DNA of 64,000 nt from Purpureocillium takamizusanense (GCF_022605165.1 NC_063076.1:1550001-1614000); one strand, 5' to 3'; positions 13,546 to 25,191 are shown, counted from the first letter of the stretch. A program made the numbers and translations. Notes: generated by a model not told the origin, from the sequence alone.

Positions 13546-13575
13546 ACCACCACCACCACCACCACTACTACTACT
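13546..13575 (+). repeat. (ACC)6(ACT)4 microsatellite
   Basis: Compound trinucleotide array: six ACC then four ACT units. It lies outside any supported gene. Confidence 0.95.
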
Positions 13576-15500
13576 GCCACCATGTGCTCTGCACCGCCCG
13601 CTACTACTGCTCCTTCCTGATTGTCACAGTCAGTCAGAGAACCCGAGAGAGCGAGCCCCTTCCAGGTCGCTGCTGCGGCTGCGGCTGCTTCACAGACAAC
13701 ACAACAACAGCACAACACAGCACAACACAGCACACCATCATTTACCTGTTGCCACACGATGCACGCCCCTCCCCTTTCCATCCATCCCATCCGAGTGCCC
13801 CATCTATCCCCTTGTCCGTTTTGCCTCCTGGGCTCCTTCCCCCCTCCTCATCACGCACTGGCCGCTGCCGTCGAATCAAGCCGCCGCCCTCGTCGAACAT
13901 GGCGGCGCACTGGCTCGCTGTTGGGCACCTCACCTCGTGCCGCCCGTGGGCCTCCATGCCAAGCGCCGGTATCTCGGAGGGACCAGCCCTGGGCTGAGAC
14001 TTGGTTTAGCTGCCGGGGGCCCCAGCAACAGATATTGGAGGCCATGGCCCGTGCAGGCGCAAGCGAAGTGGGACGAAATTGCAGACCCGCCCACCACCCA
14101 CCTGCGCTACCCGTCGTCGCCTGACAAAAAGGATGCGCCAACCTCTGGGTCATGCTCCTGTCCATGCATCCATCCATGCATGGGATGGCTCCCTCCCCCC
14201 CCTCTCTCGAGCATCATCGCCCTCATCATCATCATCAGCATGATGATGCTGTTTCCGTGAGCCTGGGAAACGGGGCTGAGTGGTGCCGGCGTCAACCGTA
14301 CCACAGTCGTCGTCGACGCACAAGCGGCGCCCGCCCATTCTTGAGACGAGTCTATGGGGAGCAATACGTACAAAATATTCGTTGGAATTTACGTACCGCA
14401 GAAGCAGGGTCGGCGGAGCCGTGGCTGCTCTCGTCCTCAAATGGTCGTGGAATAGTTGGCCCATCCGTGCAAAGTATCGCATCCCTTGCCCGCTGCACGG
14501 CCACCCGACCCAAACACCCCCTCTCTCTGCGTGCTCCGGTGCTTGTACCGTAAAACACCGCGGCGGCCTGAGGGTATCTATCTCTGCTCCATCTACGGAG
14601 TAGAGCACTGCCTAGATGTGGGTGGAATGGGCGCCATGTCCGTGCCATCGGCTCGCCTTGCTTCGTTCGCCGCCATCATCGACTCTCTGGTCCTTGCGCG
14701 CACGGTGGCATATCGGATCTGCCGTCAGGAGGGCAGGGAGAGATTTTTCATTTCATCTCGCAGCTGCGCGATCAGATTCGGGCGAGCCATCGTCCGGCCT
14801 GTTTGTTGCTTAGCAACCCATCGTCAACCCTCATCGCATCGTCGTCCTGGCTCGCTGCTCTCCTTCTCTTCTCTCTCTCCCACCGTCGACCCTAATAGTT
14901 ACGTACTCTCTATTTTTGTCCACCGCCCGGCAACCCTTGACCTTGGCTCTAGCGTCGCAGAGACACCCCGGCGCGAAGTCCCGGCAGCGACATGCAGATT
15001 GTGGCCCCATCGCATTTCGACCCGGCGCTTGTCAGTGGATCTTCCATTTACTAGTAATAAGTCGGACTCCAAAACAAGGGAAAGCAACAGGGAAGGCAAA
15101 GGGGGACAGAATTTTACCCGTATGTACATACGTGCAACGGAAAGGAGCCATGCATCATCATCATCGCACTCGCCACAACGTACGAGCGGGCGGCCACGCG
15201 CCCATGCAAAAAAGGAGCTCTCCGTCCCACTGCAGAACTGGACGACACTATTTGCCTGTGCTTGGCTTGACGGTTTTGTGCCGGTGCATCACGCGTCTGG
15301 TTGCAGCAGAAACGTCATAACCTTGCTGGGCGATGCGCACCCCCCTCACAAGGTGTGGTGTGTGGGTGTGGCGGCCGCGGTTCCACACGAGCTTTGACAA
15401 GCGGTTGGCGTGACTGGCGCCTTCTCCTCCCAGCTGCACGAGGGCGGACCCGCCTTGTTGTCCTCTGGCTGTGCTGCGTATCAAGCCCGTGTTGACCAGT

Positions 15501-18500
15501 CTCCTGGCTGGCCGTGGGTAATTGCTCGTGGTCCCCCCCAGGGCTTCGTAGTAGTAGATGGTGGTAATAATACTTTGTCGTATTGATGTGGCTCGCCGTC
15601 ACCCGCGCCCGCACATAAGATGGCTTCCTGCCCTTCTCATTTCCACGTCACCAGGTGGTCGCATGTCGTCTCTTGCTTGCCTGCGTCGACCAAGTAAGTG
15701 CCCACCACTGAGGTCCCTACTTTGCTTCCGGTCGGATGTTAGCAGCGTCCTGGCTCACGGCGCCACCACGCGCTCTCGCGCAGCCCATTGCCTCGCCGAT
15801 CACACCCTCAGCAACAGCCAAAGGCTTGATTGCCCGCCAACCCACGAGCGCCCATGCTGGCAAACCACAGCCAAGCCCACCCGCATCATCGTCACCGTCC
15901 ATGTGACTCTTGCTGTGCTAGCGCCGCCTCGAGGTCGTTTCCCTGCCTGTCCCGTGTGGCAGTGGATCCATGGGGGACAGAAAGGTGGGAGAGGTGGCCA
16001 GAGCAGTGCCTTGGGTCGAGACATGTCGTGCTTGGCCGAGACACAGTGAGCAAGTCAAGGCTTTCCGAAAGCCGCGGGTGCCCGGAATTGCGACACTCTC
16101 CCTTGACTGGCCGCCCGACATCCAGCTCTGTCGTGCGCGATCGGCGGAACGAGACCAGAGGTCAGCCCCTGCGGAGTCGTACTGACGCTTACGACCCTCC
16201 TGCGAACTCCCCCAATGGGTATTCCATGCACGATGTTGTGCTGGTACCAGTGCGAGCGCTGTGTTGATGCAATGCGCATTGTCAGTGGGACAACAAGACA
16301 TCGCGACACCTTGATATGGCCGAGGCAGGCACCACGCACTATCGTGACTCTCACCGACAGATCCACTCCACATCGTGGGCTGCTCGCTTTAAAGTTGCGG
16401 GTTCAAGCCTTGCTGGTGCAAGAGCCTGGCGCCCAGCTTGTGGATACCACCACTGCGGCTAAGCACGAACGAAATCAGAACAAAGTGCATCCTGGTCAGA
16501 CGACTGGGGTGCGACTCAATGTTCACGCCGTGTGTCGTGCTGATCCAGGGCTAATCATGCCGCAATTCCATTGGCGTCGCGAGGTTCTAAGCATTGGGAA
16601 GAAGATGCTCAAAAACCCCCCCCCCCCCCCCTGAACTCTGTTGTCGCCAGAGCCTCCGCGATTACGAGCAACAAGAAGTGCTCATACTTTGTAGAGCCGC
16701 GGCAGAACAATAAGAGGTCGGTTTCGGAATTAGGACACGCCAACCTGAAGACGGTTGGAAAACAAAGCTCGCCGGCTTTCATTAGCCAACTATCGTCGCT
16801 AACACGCCGGAGTCGGCGGTCCGCGATGCCAAATGGCTAATAAGCCTTTGCACTCAACCGCAGATGTCAGCTTCACCGGGGCTGGCTCCGCATTGTTCGA
16901 GTGCTCTTTAACCTTCGACCATGCGCTTGCGCTGCATCGCTGCCCTTGGTTAGGTAGTCTCGTTGAAGAAAGGATGCCTTTGGAACCCTAGCCAATCGAT
17001 ATCTTGGCGGATAAGGTGTTGTGTGTCGCTCATCGCCGGAGGATGTGGGGAGTCTTGTCCGTCGGCCGCCATCAAGGCTCCGTGGGACCCTCTATTCCAT
17101 GTCTAGCGCCTCATGCACATCGTGTTCGATACGTTGAAGGAGTAACGTTAGTATCGCGATCGCCGGACGTGGTGGATGAGGCAGTCATGCCGTTGCCGGA
17201 CAACCTGTGGCAACAATTATCATCAAGTGGGACTTGCAAGTAGACGGATGAATTTGAGAAGGATCAGCGGCACTCGTACTAGGCCTCAGTCGAGCTCACT
17301 ACCGGTAGGTAGGAAAGTGGTCTTGGAAGCCAGCATTCTGTTGATGTGTTGGCCCAGAGATGCTTCAATGAAGTTATGTGCTTCGTGATGCCTGCTCATC
17401 ATCAGCGTCCTGCATTTGCTGGAGGGTAGACTTGGCGGTCGAACCAGAGCAGAGCCAGGGCCGGGTTTCCAAACGCGTCGCACTGCCGCCTTTATAATTA
17501 TGCAGCGCTCAGGACGCTCTGTCGACCATGCATCACGTACTCTGCCCCGATGCCGCCGGCCGTTCTCGGTCGCTAGGTAAGCCAGGAATGGCATTCGGCC
17601 CTGATGGTGTGATCTGGACGTGCATTTCAAGCCTCTCGGCCGCCAAAGATGATCCGTCTACTGTGCGGCAAGACGCGCACAGCTTGGTAAGCGCCTTCGT
17701 GATCCAGAACTCTGGTTTCGTGCTTGAATGTTGTCTGCCTTGCTCTTATGTATGGCGACCAACGGCAGTGGTTGCTGAGCACCAAAATCTAAGCTGGAAG
17801 CTGAGGCCCGTTGAAAGGGCATCAAGATGCTTTATCAGCAGGGTTGTAAGCTTGTTCGGGATTTACGCACGCGCTGGAACCGGCGTCGAAAACTTCGTCG
17901 TCGTCGTCGTCGTCGGTTGTGAGATGGGTCAGGTCCTACGACGGCTGGCAGACTAGGCGAGGAAGAAGTAAAGGATGTGGCCTGTGCGTGCTTTGCATAT
18001 GTCTCGGAAGGTACGAAGGGATGCGATGCGTTCAATGGCTCCTTCCTCTCTTCTGTCACCAATGCCTCTGTGCTTACCTTGGGCACGAAGTACTACCTCG
18101 GGTATTATTGGAGATTGGGTACTTGGGTCGGTCGTTAGCCGCAAAGCGCCTATTAACTGACTTGGCAGGCAAGTACGCCGCGACTACAGACAGCTTTGCC
18201 TTGGGGCTGGGGCTGAACAAGCTCGACTCAAGGTGCCCCGAACGGAGTCAATCATCTGTTCCTATCTCCTCCCTCTATCTACTTCATCAACCTTGTTTCA
18301 AGCCCCGAGTCCGGATCTCTCGGCACAATGCGACGAGCCTCTGACCCGCGGTCTTACAAGCTGTGGCCTTTCGGTTCCAAGTTCGTCAACTGCATTCTCG
18401 CCACTTCCCTAGCCTAAAGGTCGCTCGCTTATCTGCCGGCGTGAGCTGCGTATTGGCGAGAGAAGCCTCCTCGAGATGGAGCTCGATCCCTCGGAGGGTA

Positions 18501-20265
18501 AAGCCATTGTCCGAACATCGCGTGGTACGTGGGCATAGGAACGACTTGAACAGGTTTGTAGCGCGCCGAGCCTCTTACTTGGGTGGATTTTGAATGGTTG
18601 TCTTGCTCTTCGGGGTCGACCGCGACGGCTGGCATCAAAATGAATGACACTGCGTACTGCCGAGGGTCTTGTATAAAAACATATGACGCCCTTACTTTCT
18701 CCTTCACCTGCGCTAAAGAATACAGCACCCATTTGAGTCTCTTTACACCAGCAGCATGGGTCAGCGTCGTATTGGGTACTGGAACCGTATGTTATAACCG
18801 CCAAGCGCAATGTAAATGGCGAAGCAGGTCATGTGTAGCATACTTAAGATGAAAGAGCAGCGCAAAAGTTCACAGTTCGGTAGGGATGCACCAACCCAGC
18901 CCATCCCAACACTAACTAGATAGCCGCCTGCTTCGCAGAGAAGCGTCATAGGAAGCCACCAACTACCTACACCCTGTGTGCGTAGTTCGATGATCACACA
19001 TGAACGCGGCTTGACCAACATATTATGAGAAGGGAGGACAGAAGCCGCTGGCATAGTCTCAACCCTGCTCGTGGTCGGAGCAGAGATCCTGTCCTGACCC
19101 GTAACACCAAGCTATTGCCGTTGAAGCGAGCCCTGCTATTACTTTCTACACCCCTCTCTACTTTGTTCTTTCACAGCTCCCCAATTCTCTGGAGAATTTG
19201 AGCTAGTTGTGCCGTACATGCTCCGGCTGCTCTCGCCTGAGCCTAAAGACACATGCTTCGCTTCACTCAAACACACACACACCTCTCAACTTGCACGCAA
19301 CCCCCATTCGTCTTATCCTTTGTCCATCATACAGAGATCTTGGCTAAGCATCGAAGAGGCTCGCCAGTCCCTCACGGCTGTCGACATTGCCGCTCCCGAT
19401 TGCGCTCGTGAGGGGGCTTCACCTTGCCAGACACGAGCCCAACAACTGTACCGGAAGAACACTAAGAAAGCCTCTCTCTAGCCTGGCAAAGGTCCAGGTA
19501 AAGGCAATTTTGAGGTGGCGTGAGTAGCCTCCTCTAGTCGCCAAACTTTGCTTGGTCTTGCGTCAGGCTCGCGGCCTCCCGCATTTCTTTTATTTGTTGT
19601 TTTTTATTTATATCCAGAAGCGAGGGGCACGTCTGCGAAATTCTTTTCCTTCTTACGCTCCTCCTGGCACATCTTGGCCGTCGCTTTCAGTGGCCGCGCT
19701 CTCCAAAGCCATCCTCCTTTGGCACTCGAGGCCGGTAGAGACGTCATCGTCTATTCAACAACAAGTACCAGAACTCTCCTGTTAACAGGGCAACGGGTGG
19801 TACTCAAATCGCTCCTTACGTTCAGCACTACGCGAGCCAGGTTTCACGCGAACAAATAACTGCATCAGGAGCAACGGCATCCTCAGTGGCTCACTGACTG
19901 ACACTGTTCAGCCGACCTCGAGGACTCGCCAACCCCAGGCATTCACAGAACGGCTAGAGCTTGAAGGTGAGCAAATAATCCCGTTCTCAATCAAGGCGTT
20001 TTGTGCAGAATCAGGCCCAGCACGCGTGACTCACGGCAGAGCTCCTGCCTCACCCACGGCAAGAGCCGAGGGCTGGCGAACACCTTCAGGATGGTCCATC
20101 CCCTTTCGTTACTGCACTTTTCTTCCTATTGTCATCATTATCTACCTACATAAACAATACTGCCGAGGGCCCGTTTTGTCGGCCCCGGGCCCTAAATGCA
20201 TCATACACCGCTGACCTGCCTGCAGGCCTTTGCAACAGTGCCTCCCAGGCCGCCACATCTACGTA
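15501..20265. other. gene-poor DNA, part 2
   Basis: No family recognised in any frame; the longest open frames are about 100-160 codons, overlap on both strands and look random. By eye, base composition from about 16.3 to 20.2 kb is less GC-rich than the flanking genes. A C16 run lies at 16616-16631. From about 19100 to 20265 the DNA becomes CT-rich in places and may hold the promoter and leader of the gene at 20266. Confidence 0.5.
16616..16631 (+). repeat. C16 homopolymer
   Basis: Uninterrupted run of 16 C in gene-poor DNA. Confidence 0.95.
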
Positions 20266-22969
20266 ATGGCAAGAAAGAATAGAAAAGGCAAGAAGGGAGC
20301 AGGCGGTGTTTCCAATGCCACTGCCACCTTAGCTAGCGGCAGTTCTACCACAAACTCCGCATCAAGTGCCGGACGTTCTTCACAGAACGCTACAGGTGCA
20401 TCGACGAGCAGCTCCAGCTCCTCCAGCGCTCCTCCTGGAGCCCCTGTGCATTCTGTGACTGGTGCAAACGGTGCATCAGATGGCAGAGCTACATTTACCG
20501 CGGCAAATTCTCGAAACGATCGCCAGACCAAGGCGACGGGCGGCAAGGGCAAAGAACCGGCATCTCGCGATTGCTCGCAGCTTGTCATCCGCCAGCCAGA
20601 TTTGGGCACTCCAGGTGAGTCGACAGCTGCCGCAGAATCAGGAATTTGATCTAACAATGGAGACAGTCATCCATAGATACGACATTGAGTTGTCCAGAGC
20701 TGCTTTGAAGGACCGAGGATTCCACCATGGCGTAACAAAAATGTCATTTGAAGCGTTGGCGTCCGAGTACGACAAAATGGTGGACCAGTACTGCGCTCCC
20801 CGACCGGACCTTGTCTCATTCCTTAAAGGAGGCCGCGAGTTCAACGGTGTTCTCGCCTCCCAGGGTCGAGCCTTGACAAGGGCAAGTTGATCACGCACAT
20901 TCGAGGGAAAGGTCGCCGGTACTAACATCTCTCCACCAGGGTTTTCTGATCTTTCGAGATTCTCTTCTGTCGGGACGCTTCGACGGCGAGCAGTCCGACG
21001 AATGGGACCCGGACGAAAACAAACTCGCACAGGTGCTCAACACAGTTGACATTGGCGGCCTCGTGTCCCAATCCTTGTTCGCACAGGGAGCCAGAGCAGT
21101 ACTTTCCGCAGCCACTACCTCGACTCAATCGTGGTCTGCCCTCACTCACAGTGCAGTAGGTCTCACTCCAGAACTGTTGTCGCCGGATGATGCTGATGAT
21201 ACAGAAAATATGGGATGTCTTCGCCGGGGCATTCTCTACAGACGGGCCTGCCAGTGTCTTCATTGCCACGACGCCAGAATACACCATTGGCGAGTTCCGT
21301 GACCTTGTGACACGCGATCCCTACGGTCTAAGCACGAATGAGTCCCTTGCGGGTTGGTTCGAGAAGGCAATGACGGCGGAAAAGCACATATATCTTTCTA
21401 TCCAGTCCCTACACACCCTCCTGCTTAAGAAGCCGAACCATATCCCGCGGCTTGGACGTTTCTCACAGGACATTGTGGAATACACCCTGCTCTTGAAGGA
21501 CGTTAAGAGCCTTCATTTGTCCAACCAGTTCACGTCGGCTCCTCAACTGCAATTGTTCAGGCCCTCGGCAAGCTTCGCCGTTGACCGACTTCATACCATG
21601 TGCAAGTACCCTTTGATTCCTGCACCTTGTGCCAAAATGGTCATGTTGTCTAACCATCTCTCTAGTGGTCAAGATCCTGGAGCGCTGCAATACGTTGAAA
21701 GTCTTGCACTTCCACAAGGTTCCATTTCTGGACCGCCGCCTGCTGGCCATTATTCTCAGAGCTTGCCCGAAGGTCGAAATGCTCGGTGTATACGAATGCC
21801 CTCTGGTCCACTTTGGCGATATTATCTGTCTCCTCGATCTGATTCATGAAATCAACCTGGACAGGCGTGCCGACGGCCAGCCCACCATCACGGCGCTGGA
21901 CCTCTGCCCCGAGTTCCACGGAGGAATGACCTCGAACAATCCCCATCGGGCAGAAGCATATGGACTCAGCTGGGCCCCTATGTGCGTCGAGATTGCTCAA
22001 CGTGGCACCTTCTGCCTCGTTCTGAAGGCCTTCATGAAGGCAAAGGCCATGAAACTGGGCCTTCTCTTCTCCAAGGAGGGAGCACTGCTGAGCTTCCTGT
22101 TCAAATTGCCGCATCAGGATCTTGCGATGGCGACTTTTCTCGACGCCTGCCATCGACTCGTGGACCAGCACAAACGCAAATCCAAGGGTGAGAATGCGCA
22201 GATGCAGCTCCTTTACGACCTTCTGAAACCGGTTCGGGTTGGTCTGGAAAGGGTGCGAAACGACTGGTCCCGCTACTACATTGAACGCATGGGCAAGTCG
22301 TTTTGCTTCTGCTGTTCATGTGGATGCGAGATGGTCCCAGAGTTCTTTACAAGCATAACACGACAGAACCCGGCACACGCCCGCTCTTGCGCTGGATGCC
22401 TCCTGCAAATCAAGCTCGACATGGATCGTGGCCAGCTGCGCCCTGAGAAGAGAGGAATTCTCGACAATCTCTTCCCAGACTGGCAGATGCGCACCTACAA
22501 CAAAGATGCGCCCTTCGCCGCGGCATCGCGAAGCGTGATCAAATTGAAGACTACTGAGTCGTTTCGACGGCCGGACCAGATCAACAGCCTCATTCGAGAC
22601 GGGAAACTACCATTGGACTCGCTCCAGAACCTCCCATCGCTGTCGGGTCTCCTTAACGGACCAGGGTCAAAGAAGCCATGGCTTCTCGCCAGACACGAGG
22701 CGAATGGACTTGACGTGTACTCTCGCGTCCTTTGGAGACTTCGAAATGAATGCGTTACAGTGAACGAAAAGGGCAATCACTACCCGCGATTCGACGATCG
22801 ACTGCCGGATCATGTCCATGAATGCCAACTCCCCAACCACGGCACCTCCTTCGCCCGGTGCCGGAGCCTGGCGGACATCCAGCGAATGCGCAACAAGGGC
22901 GAACGTGAAGACGGTAAGGCCAGCGGCTGGGCTTCTTACCCAGCGGCCGACGACACAGGCTTCTGGTGA
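20266..22969 (+). CDS. uncharacterised protein with LRR-like segment and Cys cluster
   Basis: I do not recognise this family. The best model has five exons: 20266-20614, 20667-20881, 20940-21155, 21205-21628 and 21666-22969, giving about 835 residues. Introns 1-3 are well supported by frame and by CTAAC/TACTAAC branch points; intron 2 is GC-AG. The fourth junction is uncertain: the frame must shift by one between about 21590 and 21666, and the only GT-AG pair that does so with a fair branch point is just 37 bp long. The N-terminus (MARKNRKGKKGAGG, then Ser/Ala/Thr-rich) is low complexity. The middle has leucine-rich-repeat-like text (NTLKVLHFHKVPFL, PKVEMLGVYECPL). A cysteine cluster near residue 615 (SFCFCCSCGCEM, then SCAGCL some 25 residues later) could bind metal. 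No signal peptide or transmembrane segment is visible. Codon use looks less GC-biased than in nearby housekeeping genes. Function unknown; a recent frameshift is possible. Confidence 0.7.
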
Positions 22970-23592
22970 GAACATGATGACTTGAGCCGCCGTGCATCGT
23001 ATCACCCTCAGAGGTGAAAAGAAATGACTGATGAAGGAAATTGCTACACGAAGTTATGACGAAAGAGTGCTTTCAGGTGTTCGGGAATGGGTTGGTTGAG
23101 GGCGACTTGGAGGACTGCGATTTCGCGCTGGCACTGTTGGTGAACAAGGAAATTCCGACGTGGTGGTAAATTGCTTTGAACGCTATGAGAAGCATGGCGT
23201 GTCGTTCAGGAGTTGATCAGGACTTGTTGGGGCGTTCTGGAGTAAATGGGTTGGTCGGGACTTGGGACGCGCGCTGGATCATTGCAGAAGACTTGGGGTT
23301 GGAGCAAGATTGACATTCCGATGCGAGACGCAGGAGACAAGTACTTCGTAGGGTAGTATAACCTGATTCTAGCCTAAAATAGTTGCCCTGATGACTGAAG
23401 ACTGCCGATGCCATCATGACGGTTGCTTCGTGGTGGAGTTCATCAGGAAAGTGGTGTGGTGTGTGGTCAGGTCTCACGTGACCGTAGATTTAGGCGGGAC
23501 CCCGATGGACTTTTGGCGATTCAACCTCACCTTTCGATGCTGCGGCAGCCGAGGACCTCGAAACACAACAACAGACCGCCCCCGGACACGCG
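22970..23592. other. intergenic, promoter side of bL36m
   Basis: Tandem spacing between two plus-strand genes. No gene seen. It contains a palindromic E-box at 23474-23481, listed separately. Confidence 0.6.
23474..23481. promoter_or_regulatory. TCACGTGA palindrome upstream of bL36m
   Basis: A perfect 8-bp palindrome with a CACGTG core, about 110-120 nt upstream of the bL36m start. Known: Cbf1-type bHLH factors bind this element in fungi and are linked to ribosomal and respiratory gene promoters in some yeasts. That it acts here is inference. Confidence 0.4.
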
Positions 23593-24077
23593 ATGATTTC
23601 CTTATTACGGACGCTGGCGCTTCCCGCGCGGCTTCTCGGCGGAGCGTGCCAGACGACTGTCGTCGGAGCGCTCGCGGGCAAGACCACGGCGCCGTTCCTG
23701 TTCGGCGGCGGCGGCGCCAACACGGCAGCGGGGGGCTGGCTCGCGCCATCCGTCGCGAAGACGATTGGCGGCGGGGTGATGCAGCAGCAGCAGACGAGGG
23801 GGATGAAGGTGCACAGCTCGGTGAAGAAGCGTTGCGAGCACTGCAAGGTACGTTGTTGTTGTTGGTGGTGGTGGCTGCTTTGGTAGCAGCACACCCGGAC
23901 GGGCTACCTAGGTCGTGGGTGCCTGCTGAGAACCGGCGCGGTGGGGAGTTTTGGGGTCTCTCTTGCTGACGGCGCCCGGAATTGCAGGTCGTTCGACGAA
24001 AGGCCGGGAAGCGACATAACGGATACCTGTACATTATCTGCAAGGCGAACCCGAGGCACAAGCAGCGCCAGAGCTGA
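23593..24077 (+). CDS. RTC6: mitochondrial large-subunit ribosomal protein bL36m
   Basis: Two exons, 23593-23847 and 23988-24077, joined by a 140-bp intron (GTACGT donor, TTGCAG acceptor), give 114 residues. The C-terminal 44 residues match bL36 (MKVHSSVKKRCEHCK, then VVRRKAGKRHNGYLYIICK, then NPRHKQRQ) with the expected zinc ligands CxxC, a distal Cys and a His. The N-terminal 70 residues start MISLLRTLALPARLLGG and are rich in Ala, Gly and Arg without acidic residues, as expected for a mitochondrial targeting sequence. Role: component of the mitochondrial 54S subunit near the peptidyl-transferase region. The gene converges with the LYRM2 gene, about 400 bp away. The symbol is by analogy with yeast RTC6. 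Confidence 0.95.
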
Positions 24078-24482
24078 GAGGGACCAATCGTCTCTCTCTT
24101 TCTGTCCCTCTCTTATTGTCGAACATCACCCACTCGAGCGACGGAACGATGGAACGACGGCATGTCCTTGGTGCGTGACCGCTTGCGAAAGGGGCTCAGA
24201 GTCCGTCTGTACAACATGGGGCGCGCGGCCACGCGGCGGGAGAGCAATTGCATTAGACAAGGATGGGGTGCGCGAACTCAATGGACGGGGAAAGACTTCC
24301 AATCAGACGGGACACGTCGGTAAAACAACTTGGGCAAGGGGGAAAAGGGGGGGGGGGGGGCAAGCTTGGCTTCAAGACTGCGCTGAGACGGGCAGCAGGC
24401 CGCGAGCGCAACGGCGCGCGAGGGCGCACACGCACACATACATGTACAATTACGGCATCTGGTTTCTTCTTTACAGGCTAGG
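24078..24482. other. convergent intergenic (bL36m / LYRM2 3' ends)
   Basis: No gene seen. It contains a G14 homopolymer at 24347-24360 and the 3' UTRs of both neighbours. Confidence 0.6.
24347..24360 (+). repeat. G14 homopolymer
   Basis: Uninterrupted run of 14 G between convergent genes. Confidence 0.95.
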
Positions 24483-25191
24483 CTACATACCCCCGATATA
24501 CCTCTCCATGCTCTCCCATTCGGTCTTGCCCGTCGATAGGAGGTAGCGTATGTGAGCCTATTAAAAGGGTGAAGATACGTCAGCTCCGCCTCACCCACAC
24601 GCAAGCACGCACGCACGCACGCTCGCACGCACGCACTGTCCAGTGAAAGATGGGGTAGGTAGAAGATGAAGATGAGGATGAGGAGGATGAGGAGGCGGTG
24701 GCGGCAAGGGGGAATGATGGGTAGCGCACAATGTCGGTGACGTTGCGGTGCCGCTCGAACTCGTCGCGGACGTAGCGACGCGTCTCGGCGCGGGTCCTGG
24801 CGTCGGCGATGTGTCCCGTGCCGCGCAGGACGGTGCGGTAGAAGGCGAGTACGCGGGTGCGCTGGAGGAACTGTGTGTCCGCGTGGTCAGCGTCAGTCCT
24901 TTTAACTTTTTTTATTCATCAATGCTCGTCCCCTCCCTCTATCTCTTGCACCCCCTTCTCGCCGCGGGCGCCCGGCCGGCGGTGACGTGATGCGACGCGT
25001 GTTCCCTGTGTGAATTTTCGTTGCCGACAAATCTACGTTATGAGGTGTGAGAGGGGGCGAGGGGTGAGAGCTTGGAGAAGGCTCACTCTCACCTCTCTCA
25101 AGCATCGGACACACATAAAAACACATAAACGTACGTGATCAAGGCTTAGAGCGCCTCCGAGGCGCCGCCGCGTGGAAAAGGTGCGCAACAT
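24483..25191 (-). CDS. LYRM2: LYR-motif protein, LYRM2 type
   Basis: Three short exons on the minus strand: 25191-25135 (19 codons), 24870-24730 (47 codons) and 24557-24483 (25 codons with stop), giving 90 residues. All joins are phase 0 with GTACGT and GTGCGC donors and AG acceptors; a CTGAC branch point precedes exon 2. The N-terminus (MLRTFSTRRRLGGALSLDHF) is basic and targeting-like. The core RVLAFYRTVLRG is the LYR-motif helix, with Phe in place of the usual Leu before Tyr-Arg. RRYVRDEFERHRNVTDI and IRYLLSTGKTEWE complete the three-helix pattern of LYRM2. Known for the family: small mitochondrial matrix proteins that bind acyl carrier protein and assist complex assembly, LYRM2 being linked to complex I. 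Intron 2 (24558-24729) carries two microsatellites. Divergent from Naa40. Confidence 0.92.
24606..24694 (+). repeat. two microsatellites inside LYRM2 intron 2
   Basis: A (ACGC)n-type array at about 24606-24636 and a purine-rich GATGAG/GAGGAT array at about 24665-24694, both within the 172-bp intron of the minus-strand LYRM2 gene. Confidence 0.85.

Larger units (their letters stand above)
10941..15500. other. gene-poor DNA, part 1
   Basis: No recognisable gene on either strand. The content is simple-sequence rich: G13 at 11584, C15 at 12201, a (TTCAG)5 array at 12553, (ACC)6(ACT)4 at 13546 and an ACAAC/GCACA-rich stretch at 13698-13738. A 313-codon frame at 14456-15397 begins with TTG, has no family resemblance and is probably chance in GC-rich DNA. 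The part nearest 10941 should be the promoter and leader of the PH-domain gene. Confidence 0.55.

Noticed and set aside
14456..15397. 313-codon open frame on the plus strand in the gene-poor region
   Set aside because: It starts with TTG, shows no domain, has overlapping open frames on the other strand and random-looking composition; long chance frames are expected in GC-rich DNA.
16380..16440. GGGTTCAAGC resembling a tRNA T-arm (B box)
   Set aside because: No A box, no matching acceptor or anticodon stem at the right distances; the T stem needs two G-U pairs.
20615..20641. 27-bp candidate intron in the uncharacterised gene
   Set aside because: Too short to splice and leads to an early stop; the 52-bp intron ending at 20666 has a CTAAC branch point and restores frame.
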